In this document: positions 35,201 through 45,162 of the stretch, in pieces | How positions within the stretch are numbered: position 1 is the first letter of the stretch | How the letters are laid out: each line of letters starts with the position of its first letter | Source of the DNA: Beverwykella pulmonaria | Taxonomy: Eukaryota > Ascomycota > Dothideomycetes > Pleosporales > Melanommataceae | DNA length: 64,000 bases | Reading direction: 5' to 3' | Assembly: GCA_001599595.1 (NCBI GenBank) | Contig: BCHH01000005.1 | Span: 1,989,269 to 2,053,268 of the forward strand | Program-made: the position numbers and the translations under genes | Notes under the pieces: generated by a model | What the model saw: the letters and a program-made list of their open reading frames with translations, nothing else | Databases searched by the model: none | What the model was told of the DNA's origin: nothing

Positions 35201-38034
35201 CACAGCTAGAACACATGGCGGAAGAACCAGAGGCCCCAGTGGCGGAAGAACCAGAGGGCCCAGTGGCGGAAGAACCAGAGGCCCCAGTGGNNNNNNNNNN
35301 NNNNNNNNNNNNNNNNNNNNNNNNNNNNNNNNNNNNNNNNNNNNNNNNNNNNNNNNNNNNNNNNNNNNNNNNNNNNNNNNNNNNNNNNNNGGAAGAACCA
35401 GAGGCCCCAGTGGCGGAAGAACCAGAGGCCACAGTGGTGGAAGAACCAGAGGCCCCGGTAGCGGAAGAACCAGAGCCCCCAGTAGCGAAAGAATCAGAGA
35501 CCCCAGTGGCGGAAGAACCAGAGACTCCAGTTGCAGAAGAACCAGAGAACCCAGTGGCGGAAGAACCAGAGACCCCAGTGGCGGAAGGAACTGCAGACCC
35601 TGAACCTAAGGAAAATAAAGGCTCAGAGATCCTCCAAGAGGATACAGCGGCCGTCGAGGCCGTCGAGGCCGTTGGGGACGCTGCATCAATCGATCAGAGC
35701 CATGAAGATGCTGCTCCATCTATCCAGGAAGTAGCAGAGGAGAATCTTGCCGAGCCGACTCCCGATATATCTGCGCTAGATACTCCAAGTGAAGGGGTGA
35801 CGAATTCGGAAACCCCACAAGAATCTCAGCCAGCTGTTGAGGCGGAGGCAACGATTTTGGGTGAACCCGAGATTGTTGAACCATCACCGGCGACCGAGAC
35901 TGCCGCCGATGTTGTACCTGAGGCTGTGCCGGAGACCTTACCGAAAGCCGAGCCTGAAACCCACCCTGATACCCAACCCGAAGTCCCATCTGAAGTTCAG
36001 CCCGAGGCCCAATCCGAAGCACAGCCCGAGGCCAAACCTGAAGTTGATTCTGAAGTGCAACACGAAGCTGAGCCTAAAGTCCAACCTGAAAGCGAGACAC
36101 AGGCCGAGCCTGAGTCTATACCTCAAGAAGTCACTCCCGAAATCGTTCCGGAAGTTACTTCGGAGCCGACCCCCAAAGATGAAGAACGGGGCACTGAAGA
36201 GGTCGGTGATGCGGTTGGAAATAGCACAAAAGAGAACCTACCACTCGAGACAAAGCAAGACGATCCTCCCGAGACTTCTCGGCAACCAGAGCTCTCTGCG
36301 GACCGGTCAATCGATCCACCCGAAGAACTTCCCCAAGATGCTCCCCCACCTGCTGCAACACCCCCAAATGAGTCAGCAATTATTGATGATGCAGCGGTAG
36401 AAGCGTCTCCAAGAGAAAAGCACAGACGACGACATTCGCATTCACATCACGATGGCAAACACCGTTCGCATCGAAGACGAGAAAGTAATGCTAGTACAAA
36501 AGAATCTCCTGCTCTCAATGGTGTGGCTTTACTAGCCGCGACGAAACTCCTGGGTTCTGCGAAGAAGAAGAGACGTGACAGCATAACCGAGAAGGACAGC
36601 AACAGGGGAAAAGAACGGGTTCGGGATGCCGAGAAAGAAAGCAGCAGTAGGGAGCGAGCACACCGAGAGCATCGGTCTCATCGTCACCGCGAAAAGGGTG
36701 ACGACAAGGAAAGCAAGCGTCGCGTACTCGAAGCGAAAGAGGAGGATATTGAAAGGCGAAGACGTCACGAGGCACGGCGCGCAGAGAAGCAAATGGAAGA
36801 GGAGGCTAGGATGGCTGATGAAGAAGCAGAGAGGCAGAGGCGCCGTGAGGAGCGGCGAGCGATTAGAAAAGCGGAAGAGGCACGAATAAAGGATATGGAG
36901 GAAAAACTCGCAGAAGAGCGACGCATTCGACATGAAAAGAAACGCGAGAAGCACGAAGCCGAGAAGGAGGCGCGTCGTCTGGAGCGTGAAGCTGCTGAGC
37001 AGACCCTACGAGATGAAGAGGAGGCGAAAAAGCTCCGACGACAGCGAAGAGCCGAACGCGAGAAAGAAAAATTAGCCGCCGCTAAGCTGAAGGATGAGGA
37101 AGATGCAATACGACTTCAAGCTCGGGACGCTGCTCGCCGAGCAGCCGAAGAAGAATCTGAGGCTTCTCCAGCCTCTCCAGTTTCCCCTCGCGGTCCTACC
37201 AGGCGAAATACAGGTGCGAGTGAGCGCAGACGAGATGCACAACCCCCATCCAAGCGGAATAGTCTTCTTGGAGGCTTTAGTCTTTTTAGTCGCTCGAAAA
37301 CCGAGCCCGTTATGTCAACTTCAAAATCAATCAAACCCGTGGCAAGAGTGAGGACGGATCCAGCCGAGCCCAGAGTAGTTGAGGCTCTCCGCAAGGAAAA
37401 GGTTAGGCCTTTGAGTAGTCATCAGTCATCCAACGACAGCGGCGACCGAGCTGAACGTCCACATCGAAGTCGACGACACTCGCACCATCACCGGGAGTTC
37501 AAGTCAAAGAAGGAAGAGGCTGAATATCGGGCCAAGAAGGAGGAACGCAGAGCTGCTCGTGCTGCCAAAGCGCGCGAAGTAGAGATGTCTGGTGGTCGTG
37601 ACGGTGGAATATCGCTCGCTAGTCCCGTCGACGAGACTCCACCCCCACCGCCCGCGCCTGTTGAACCGGAGCCAGAACCGGAGCCAGAACCTGAAGCTAA
37701 CCACTCTCCGCGTATGGACGATGAAGCAGCCATAGTTGGCTTATCCTCCACATCTTCGACTGAGCATCGCGAACGCCGCAGGCAGAGCAGACGCGTATCA
37801 ATCGTCGAGCATGACAGACCCAAAAGCCGCCGGATCTCCGTGAACGAGAAGGAACGGCCTACGAGTCGGCGCACAGAGTCCGATCGGCCACGGACAAGAG
37901 ATCGAGGCCAGGGTGACGAGGCGCCACGCCAGCGCCCAAGGAGAAGCGAAACTGAGAGAAGCAGTCGTCATAAGAAGAAGGAAGAAGGAGGCATCAAGAG
38001 CTTTTTTGGAGGACTAAAGAGGATTGTGGCTTGA
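29288..38034 (+). CDS. Giant acidic repeat protein, about 2,680 residues
   Basis: Proposed exons: 29288-29504, 29559-32318, 32414-32452, 32511-32987 and 33491-38034. Donors are GTATGT, GTAAGT, GTAAGG and GTACGT. All four introns are phase 1, and the frame stays open across every join. About 2,200 residues are Glu/Pro/Ser/Val-rich and disordered, with tandem repeats (SEPVVE units near 30896-31020, EEPEAPVA units near 35216-35600). The C-terminal 500 residues switch to basic: His/Arg/Ser-rich, then a long Glu/Arg/Lys coiled coil (about 36690-37140), ending in an amphipathic tail, GIKSFFGGLKRIVA. It may be a large tether or scaffold; fungal leashin (Woronin-body tether) and 'involucrin repeat' proteins look broadly similar, but I cannot assign it. 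The 503-bp fourth intron leaves open that these are two genes. A 100-N gap lies in the last exon. Confidence 0.7.
30702..31020 (+). repeat. 12-bp and 18-bp coding tandem repeats
   Basis: First come 12-bp units like GAATCTGCTGTC (about 30720-30860, Val/Ala-Glu-Ser/Pro-Ala), then about seven 18-bp units like GAGAGCGAACCCGTTGTC (about 30896-31010, Glu-Ser-Glu-Pro-Val-Val). Several 18-bp units are identical at DNA level, pointing to recent expansion. Confidence 0.9.
32988..33490 (+). other. Putative 503-bp intron or inter-gene spacer
   Basis: Bounded by GTACGT and CTCCAG, with phases matching the flanking acidic exons. It is much longer than every other intron in the window and contains a CT-rich stretch (33375-33410) like a promoter. 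It may therefore separate two genes, the second starting at ATG 33565 or just upstream. Confidence 0.45.
35216..35600 (+). repeat. 24-bp coding tandem repeat around the gap
   Basis: Units of 24 bp (GCGGAAGAACCAGAGGCCCC plus AGTG) encode Ala-Glu-Glu-Pro-Glu-Ala-Pro-Val. Three near-identical units precede the gap. Those after it become more varied towards 35590 (Ala-Pro to Thr-Pro and Asn-Pro). Confidence 0.92.
35291..35390. other. Assembly gap of 100 N
   Basis: Exactly 100 N, a conventional placeholder, in the middle of the 24-bp repeat. The true length is unknown, though the reading frame happens to be kept across it. Confidence 0.98.
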
Positions 38035-39633
38035 ATGAGTTTATATGATATAAAGCGATGCATTATCGATTGAGGGCATGAGAATACACGGGGCTAGGAA
38101 GTTCTTCATTGAATGGCGTTTGGGGATGTTTTGATGCTTTATACCATTGATTTTCTGTTTCATTTCTCTTTCCTTTCTCTTTCCCTTCTCTTTCCCTTTT
38201 TCTTTCCTCTCTCTCGGTTCACGTTCTGGTGGCTATCTGTATCAGTATGACTGTTCGCTATTATGATTATTATGATTTCCTTTGAGAGAAACGGCTTCGG
38301 CTATATAACGTCAAGGGCGGGCGATCGATGCTTCACTGCATTTCCTTTCTGAGAATGTATTTACTACCATCCTTCTGTGAGGAGTTCTGCTTGCGAGCAG
38401 GGCAAGTATAAGTACCACGATAATAACGTCTATGTATCTGAAGCCCTGCCTGTCTCTTATCTGATCTTGTGAAGTACGTTCAATAAAGATAAAAAGGTCG
38501 AACAAAGTGCAACTTAGTGGCACACGAACTTCTAGTCTCTTTATATTTTCTGCATTACAAACTAACATGATCTGCAGATTTGAAAAACTATGGCAACTCT
38601 TCTCTCCCACTAGAAGACAGTCTGAGATTAAATTGGCATTGCAACATCTAAGACGAAAAACCCCAGCACCCCCAAAGAATAAGTGCAGGGTACTCGCTGC
38701 TAACCGGCGTCGTGAAAGCACGCGTGCTCCTTTCCTGGACAAATCCATGGATTAAGAGATATAAGTAAGGTCGTGTATAGGTTTGTAGAGGGGAAAGCAA
38801 GATAAGTACTAAGGAGGTGCTAGAAAAGGAAGTGTACGTATTTGGAGGCAGGGAGCGCCTCGAAAGGCACGTAAGTTGAGAAAAGTAGAAATATTCGTAC
38901 TGCAATGCACCACTTTTCATATGCCATACTGCCTTCCAAGGCATGCCCACGCTGAGAGGTACAGCGGGGAATCTGTCCTAGGTGAGGAATTTTACTTCTA
39001 CCTCATTAACGCAACGAACCTTTTTTCATAACCAAAAAGTAGAATAGTTAAGCGAATAGAAAAAATATTGACCTATTCATACGAAATTACCTATGTACAA
39101 GTAATGCGCCAATACACGGTGGTTCATAGGTACTACGGAGTTCGGGTCCTGGATACCTGCCCTCTCATTGCTCACAATGAACGCACATTCATCCAATAGG
39201 GAGGACGGCACGAAATCTAACTTAACATGTCCTGATTATATCTGCTAAGTGTGAGGCTGAGACGTACGCTAAACACCCTTCGTTGGCAAGGGATCAAGGC
39301 TGACGTGGTGGACCCGGACCAAACATAGGTCTGTATGTTGCAATGTCAGAAAGCGCCCCTAACGGAAAGGCAGGGAGAAGAAGGGAGTAAGTTTGAAGTA
39401 GCGATGAAGGTGGCATGTATGATTTAGTAGTGGCATGATACGTCATAATCTAGCTTGAAGAGACAAGGCTGCCTGAGTAAAATCCGGACTGAAGAATAGC
39501 AGACTCGAAAGCAAAACCACTCATTGTCCACTCTCTCACTGTCCTCTTCCAGACTTCATTCACGGCCATTCCGCCCTACCATATTCATATTGAATTGTCC
39601 AAACGCCCGCTAATCAAACCCTCCACGCACCCG
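38035..39633. other. Intergenic with pyrimidine tract
   Basis: A strand-asymmetric CT tract (repeated TTTCTCTTTCC) lies at about 38155-38215, just after the giant gene. No gene is supported: ORFs 38311-38748 and 38648-38950 (minus) are short and unrecognised. Confidence 0.5.
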
Positions 39634-40228
39634 TCTATTTCTTTTTCGGGAACTTCGGCTGGCCTATTTTATCACCCCGCAGGATGACATTGAGCACGCG
39701 CTCCATGGTGCCTAGCAGCTTCTGGTCCGGGGTTGCGGTGCCGCGCTCGAAGTCGGCGATGATGGTGGGCGTGCTGTTGCACTTTGTCGCGAGGTCCTTC
39801 TGTGTCATGGTGGTGCCCTTGTCGTTTTTGGCCTCGGAGCGTGCTTTGGAGATGGCTTGGCCGACCTTGACGCCGACGGTTTTTGGCTTGATGATTTCGT
39901 CGGAGCGGTCGACTTTCGTGAGGCGCTGGCCTTCCTGACCTGCAGAGGCGGAAGCCTGACATGACGTGTCAGCATGCCGTGGCGTGAATGGAAAGGGATC
40001 GCCATCTCATCTTCACTCCAACGGGGTATGCAGACTGAAAGAGAGTTACGGAATATTAGTACTTACAGCATTAGCAGTAGCGAACTTCTTCTCCGTAGCA
40101 ATAACGGCTCCACTTCTCTGCGCCGCATTTAGCGCGCTCTTGCCCTTGACGACCGTCTCGCGGGGTCCAGCCGGTCCACCACGGGTGCGGGAGCCGATCT
40201 TGGTGACGGTGTCCCAGTCGTCACTCAT
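39634..40228 (-). CDS. MBF1: Multiprotein-bridging factor 1
   Basis: Transcriptional coactivator that bridges TBP and bZIP activators, also associated with stalled ribosomes; about 160 residues, the normal length. Two exons, 40228-40067 and 39955-39634, are separated by a 111-bp intron (GTAAGT donor, GTCAG acceptor) between two Ala codons. The N-terminal MBF1 domain reads [12 protein letters not shown] and continues through [11 protein letters not shown]; a linker has [14 protein letters not shown]. The C-terminal XRE-type helix-turn-helix holds [27 protein letters not shown] and the terminal [10 protein letters not shown]. All are hallmark positions of the family. The start is unambiguous. 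Confidence 0.96.
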
Positions 40229-40876
40229 TTTGCTGGTGGTGTCGTGTGGGATAGGGTGGGTTCAGAGGAGTGGATGGGTGTTAAGAGAGGTGGGGCGGGG
40301 TTGTGGTGGATTGAACTGGGTTATGTAGAAGACCAGAAGGTAAGGGTTGTATTTGCTGTCAGTTTAGTGACAAACACGTGGAATGGAGTGGCTGGATGTG
40401 TAATGGAATGGAGTGGAAGAGCGTGGATGGCGGTGAGTATTTGTAGAGGAGCCCAGGCAGCGAGTGAGTCGGAGTGGCGGCAGTGTCCGTATTGACCGCG
40501 CTAACTCTACGCTAGTACATTTTAGGACGTGGCCATCTCAGCCCTTCAACATCGCCGCCCTTTCTGGACGGCGCGGTCTACAAAGTGGTACATTTCATAG
40601 AGTGAAGACAACTGAGATACGAAAACCCATGCAAAAATATCATTCATCACTAGAACATATATAGTAGAAGCCGTCATGCACAACCCTCATACGTCATTCA
40701 TTTATGACAGACATCGAGCCAACAGGAGTAGACTTACAGCTATCTCTCCATGCAATGCCATAAAATCAAGAGGCCGGCCCATGTCTAGGAATATTAAAAC
40801 GCAAAGTTCAAAACCCAGTAGGGCGGACAATAACATTGTCATCGTCGAATTGTAATGTCATGGAAGCAGGGATTTG
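40229..40876. other. MBF1 promoter and trehalase 3' region
   Basis: No gene seen. It holds the upstream region of MBF1 and, from about 40600, the 3' flank of the trehalase gene. Confidence 0.6.
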
Positions 40877-43275
40877 CTACAATCCCAAATCTTCCGTGGC
40901 CTTTTCAAAACGATCCCAGGTGGTAAGGGCACCCAGAGCACGTCGCATGTGGTTCGGCAGCAGCTGCAGGCCGTAAATGTAACTGGCGTTGACCCAGCCA
41001 AAACTGTTACGAATTAGCATCTCGTTAAGTGAATGGAGAGGTGACACTTGCCCTTCACGGGGAACACCTTTGAAGTCGCTCCCTTGATTTCCGTACTCCG
41101 CCTCCACCCTATGGGGATCGATGGGCCGCGTGACATCGTATTTCTCAACAACCACGCCGTTGAAGTCGACGAAAGCTTTGGTGACCATATAGATCCATCG
41201 ATATGCCAAACGCTGGGCTTCGGCATCATACCCGTAACGTTGCATTCCGACCCAGGCAAGAATTTGCTGCGGTGCCCATCCAAAGGGATAATCCCACTGC
41301 CGGTTGGGACGATCAAGTCCCACTGGTCCGCGAGACTTTTCCGTGCCAGACACGAGTCCTCCAAATACCTCGAACTTCGGAAGTGCTTGTTCCATAAGAA
41401 CCTGAGCTTGACGAGGAGTGGCCAGACCAGACCACATTGGCCAGAAGGTCGTTACACTCTCGTATCCAGTCCGCTTTTGCTTAACGGTGTCGTAATCAAA
41501 GTACATGCCCGCCTCCTCGTCCCAGAGATACTTGTCAACAGCGAGACGGCGCTTTCGAGCTCGGCGCTCCCAGACCGCTGGAGTTTCGATGTAACCGGCA
41601 GTCTGGCCCTTGGCACAGAACTCGGCAGGTACTTCGAGCTTGTCGCCAAAGTGCGCACGGATGATACGACCAATATCAACCTCGTATTTGTAAAGCAGCG
41701 CATTGATGTCGACAACCGCAAGATTCGCGGCAACTTTCTCGAGACGGTAGGAGGTATCGTGGCCGGATTCCCGAACAGCGCGGTCGTGCAGAAAATACTC
41801 ATCTAGCTCTGGCTCGATGACTTTCCGGTGATTGTACGCATTCACGAACTCGGTGAATGTCATTCCGTGCTTCTCCGCATAAGGAGTAAGGATGTGCTCG
41901 AAATGTGAAGCTTCCGTCTCTGGAGGAACACCAAGACCGCTGGGGCGATATCGGGTCAGATTGGTCACGGGATCCAGGCGGGGGGCACTCATCCACACCG
42001 AGTAATACTCTTTGATAGCGGCGAGCGTGGCTTCCCGCAAGAAGTCCAGAGCTCCTGGCTCGTGCCTGATACGGTCGTAGACGCGAAGAGCCATATCAGT
42101 AAGGAAGGGCGGCTGGGAGCGGCAGAGGTAGTAGGATCGGTTTGCATTGAGGATCTTTCCATAGTGCTTGATGCAGAAGCAGAAATGAGTGACCATGGAT
42201 TTGACAAGGTCCACACGGTCGTTGATGAGCAGGCCGAGCGATTCCATATAGCTGTCCCAGCCGTACAATTCGTTGAAGCGGCCGCCGGGAACGACAAAAG
42301 GAAGGCCTTTCAAGTCTTTCTTGCCCGTTACAGGATCGGTATATTCTTCCATAGCAATGGCAAGGAGGCCAGGTGCAGCGTTCAGGTCGCGCACGTAGGC
42401 CTCATCTCCGCAGTCCTCTTGCAGCCATTGCACATCCAACCGCATCTCAGGGCGTTCCAAAGCAATACGGGTGTAATATTCGTGCTGCTCGGGTGCACCC
42501 CTCGGAACGTAAATGCGGGGCCGTGGATCGTCGGTCCAGTCCTTGGGATCGCGGCCCACCTTCTCAATATTCGACCCGTCAATGCAGCGTGTCAGTCCAT
42601 CCCAGAAGGAGTAGGTGATGAGCCTGGAAAGACGGTTGACGGGATTTTCATTGAGACGCGCCTCGTCGAGGACGATGGTCTTGCGGCCGAAGTCTTGGGC
42701 AATGGTGAGCTCTTGGAGGAGGTTCGAGAGCATGTAGGTGCCGCGCACGTCGAATTTGTTGTGGGCATTGGATGCGAGGGTTCCGAGGGAGAGCACCTTG
42801 GAATGTTAGCTCAGCAGACACCTGGCCGCAGCAATGAGTCGTACCTTGGGGCCCTGGTCATCGATTGTGATCTGGTAATTCTGGTCCGTGTCTTCCCGGG
42901 AGAGCAGAGTCTTCAAGGTCGCCTCAACTTGGATAAGGAACCTACGGGGTTGCAGCGAGACCTCGTCTGTGAATTGTAAGCATGCGTCACAATGGCTGTG
43001 TTATGCAACGAAGGGGGTGAGTATGTACCATGGCTAATTCGCCGACCTGGGAACTTGCCGTCAGCCTTGGTGGCATTGCGACCGCTGTTGGGGTCTACGA
43101 TCTATGCCCTGTTAGAGCCGGGTATGGGAGAATGCCATTGAGAAACACGGACAGTAGAATATGTGCGGCTTCGCGCATGGTTCCGGGCCCTGGAGTCGCT
43201 GTAATAGATGTGCGGCGCCGCGTATGGGTCGATAACAGTGGATGTACGACGGGGCTTGTAAGATTGCGAGCTCAT
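40877..43275 (-). CDS. Neutral trehalase (GH37)
   Basis: Cytosolic alpha,alpha-trehalase that hydrolyses trehalose to two glucoses when stored sugar is mobilised. Four exons: 43275-43153, 43101-43029, 42966-42845 and 42796-40877, with introns of 51, 62 and 48 bp. This gives 745 residues, typical of fungal neutral trehalases. The calcium-binding loop is intact ([12 protein letters not shown], residues about 90-101). Trehalase signature 1 is [14 protein letters not shown] at about 275-288; the catalytic Asp lies in [10 protein letters not shown] at about 447-456; signature 2 is [10 protein letters not shown] at about 604; the catalytic Glu region is [10 protein letters not shown] near 675. The N-terminal tail carries RRTST and SRTYS, basophilic sites like those phosphorylated by PKA in yeast Nth1, so cAMP-PKA control is likely. 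The start at 43275 was chosen because the upstream extension begins with a non-ATG codon. Confidence 0.97.
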
Positions 43276-44459
43276 GCTATGGGGGAAGCGGGCGGACACT
43301 CGATGTTAGAGTGGTGTCGTAGGCAATGGAGCGATGTGGTAGTCGTGGCGGAAGGGACGGAGGTGGTCAATACTTGGCTGCTAGCGGGCAGATGTTAGCA
43401 AAACTTGGTACCGTGGGGGTGGGCACGCGCCTTGAACGGGACTTCAGGTAGAGGTCACACGACGTGTAAGAGGGCTGCTTGAGGGGCGAAAATGATAGCA
43501 AAAAAGGCTTAGGAATAGGAGCAATGCTGCAGGATCGCGATGGTGGAGCGAGGGAGAGAGAGAGGGCGAGACTGCGCTGAAGGAATGAATCTGCGGTGAC
43601 AGTGGCAGCTAGGGACGGAGCCCAGGACGTGGTTCCCTCAACGGGGTCAACACGCCGCTCATCACAGCGCAGGACAACGGGGAAAGGAGGCGGTGAGCAG
43701 TTCGCGCCCTCGGGGTCATGCTCTGCTCTGGTCCGCGATGGCGCTCGGCGATGCAGCCGAGTTTTCGGAGCACGATGCTTGCCCGGATCGCCGTCGCTCA
43801 GGGTCTCGTCGCATCACGGGCCGATGCCGGCTTATACCATTAGCTACCGGCCATTGGCCAATAGCAGCAATGTGCTGTCGCTACGTCATGGCGCCTCCAT
43901 TCATTGGTTCTCGAGCTTCCTCATCTCTCCCCACGCCTCATCCTTCACGCTTCATGCAAGGCCGCCCCATGTTTCCGCATATCGACGTGGGAATGTGGGG
44001 GAGCAGACCATCATGTGGACATCGCCACCCTCACGTTGTGATCGTGACCTCGCCAAACGGGACGCCTACTCCATGCGGCGGCAAGCAGAACCGAGTCGCT
44101 ATCCTTATCACGGTCACAAGAGACCTGGGTACTGTCAAATTCGCGCTGTGAGGACCCTGATTATAACCTCAAGCTTAGGATAAGAAGAATTTTGGATTTG
44201 TAAACAACTTTTTTGCGGATCCATAAGCCTTAGTAAGACCAAGGCTCTCTTCCTGCCCTCCAAGTCTTCCTCAAATTGCCCCGTCATCATGTGCTCCACC
44301 GGCGGATCAGATAGAATACAGTAAGTAACATTAATTTTACAATTATTTTCATCAACTTCGTTGCTTCGTGATAGACGAAACATGAACCGACAGCAGCATG
44401 TGCCGACCTTCACAACTCCAAATGCTCCTGTCCCAGCCAAAACCCTGTTCAAGATGCTG
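43276..44459. other. Trehalase promoter region
   Basis: About 1.2 kb upstream of the trehalase start. The plus-strand ORFs 43596-44183 and 43693-44151 overlap in different frames and show no domain. A GA-rich run lies near 43550-43570. Confidence 0.5.
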
Positions 44460-45162
44460 TCACTGTGCCGTGTTCTGGACCACCGATCGTGGTATTTTCG
44501 TCCGGTCCACTGTGTCCCGTCCTCTGCCTCCGATCCGCTTTCGGTTCATCGTTCCTTCTTTGCTCGCGCTTCTCACTTCCATATACCGCGAGACCGAAAG
44601 AGTATCCGACGACGGGCTCGGACTGCCGATGCTGGATCCCCGGGTATCGTCCAGTGTCACTTGGATATGGATCATTTCTGAGGCAAGCTGTCCAAGGTCT
44701 AGTTGCTCTAGATCGCCGAACGGTATTCCGACTTCATTCAACATCCCCTTCGCCATCTGTGCATATGAATCGGCTTCGAACTGGGGAAAGGCGCCAGCGT
44801 AGAGCTTAAGCGCGTCCAACGAAGCCGCCCTTCGAAGCGCTATGTCTTGGTCCTGCATGTCGGAAACCGCGTCCTCCAAGTCGTCAATGTCGCCCAAGAT
44901 TTGAGAATAAGATTCAGGTTCTGATGTCCAAGATTGTTCCTCTCGAATGAGATGGATCGGAGAGTATGCATCGTTCTAAATCAGATGTCAGTTTTGGCAG
45001 GTTGGTATCAACAGGCTTTCTTACCTTGAGACATGCGGAGTTGTGTATGCGCAGATTTTCTTCCGACAACCGAGACGTCAAGGTCACACATTCTCTTTCG
45101 TCTGTCTGGATACATGATCCAGTGTCCGCCACCGTCCTTTCTGAATTATTCTCCATAGCCAT
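44460..45162 (-). CDS. Hypothetical 217-residue protein
   Basis: Two exons, 45162-45025 and 44975-44460, with a 49-bp intron (GTAAGA donor, TTTAG acceptor) in phase 0. The joined protein starts MAMENNSERTVADTG, passes the junction at ACLK|NDAY, and runs through an acidic helical region (GDIDDLEDAVSDMQDQDIAL) and an amphipathic stretch (LKLYAGAFPQFEADSYAQMA). It ends in a Ser/Arg-rich tail. No signal peptide, membrane segment or known domain was recognised. The acidic start and helical middle are compatible with a protein-binding regulator, but I assign no function. The splice-joined frame and codon use make the gene likely. Confidence 0.62.

Noticed and set aside
42062..42979. 305-codon plus-strand ORF
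   Set aside because: It is antisense to trehalase exons and crosses their splice sites.
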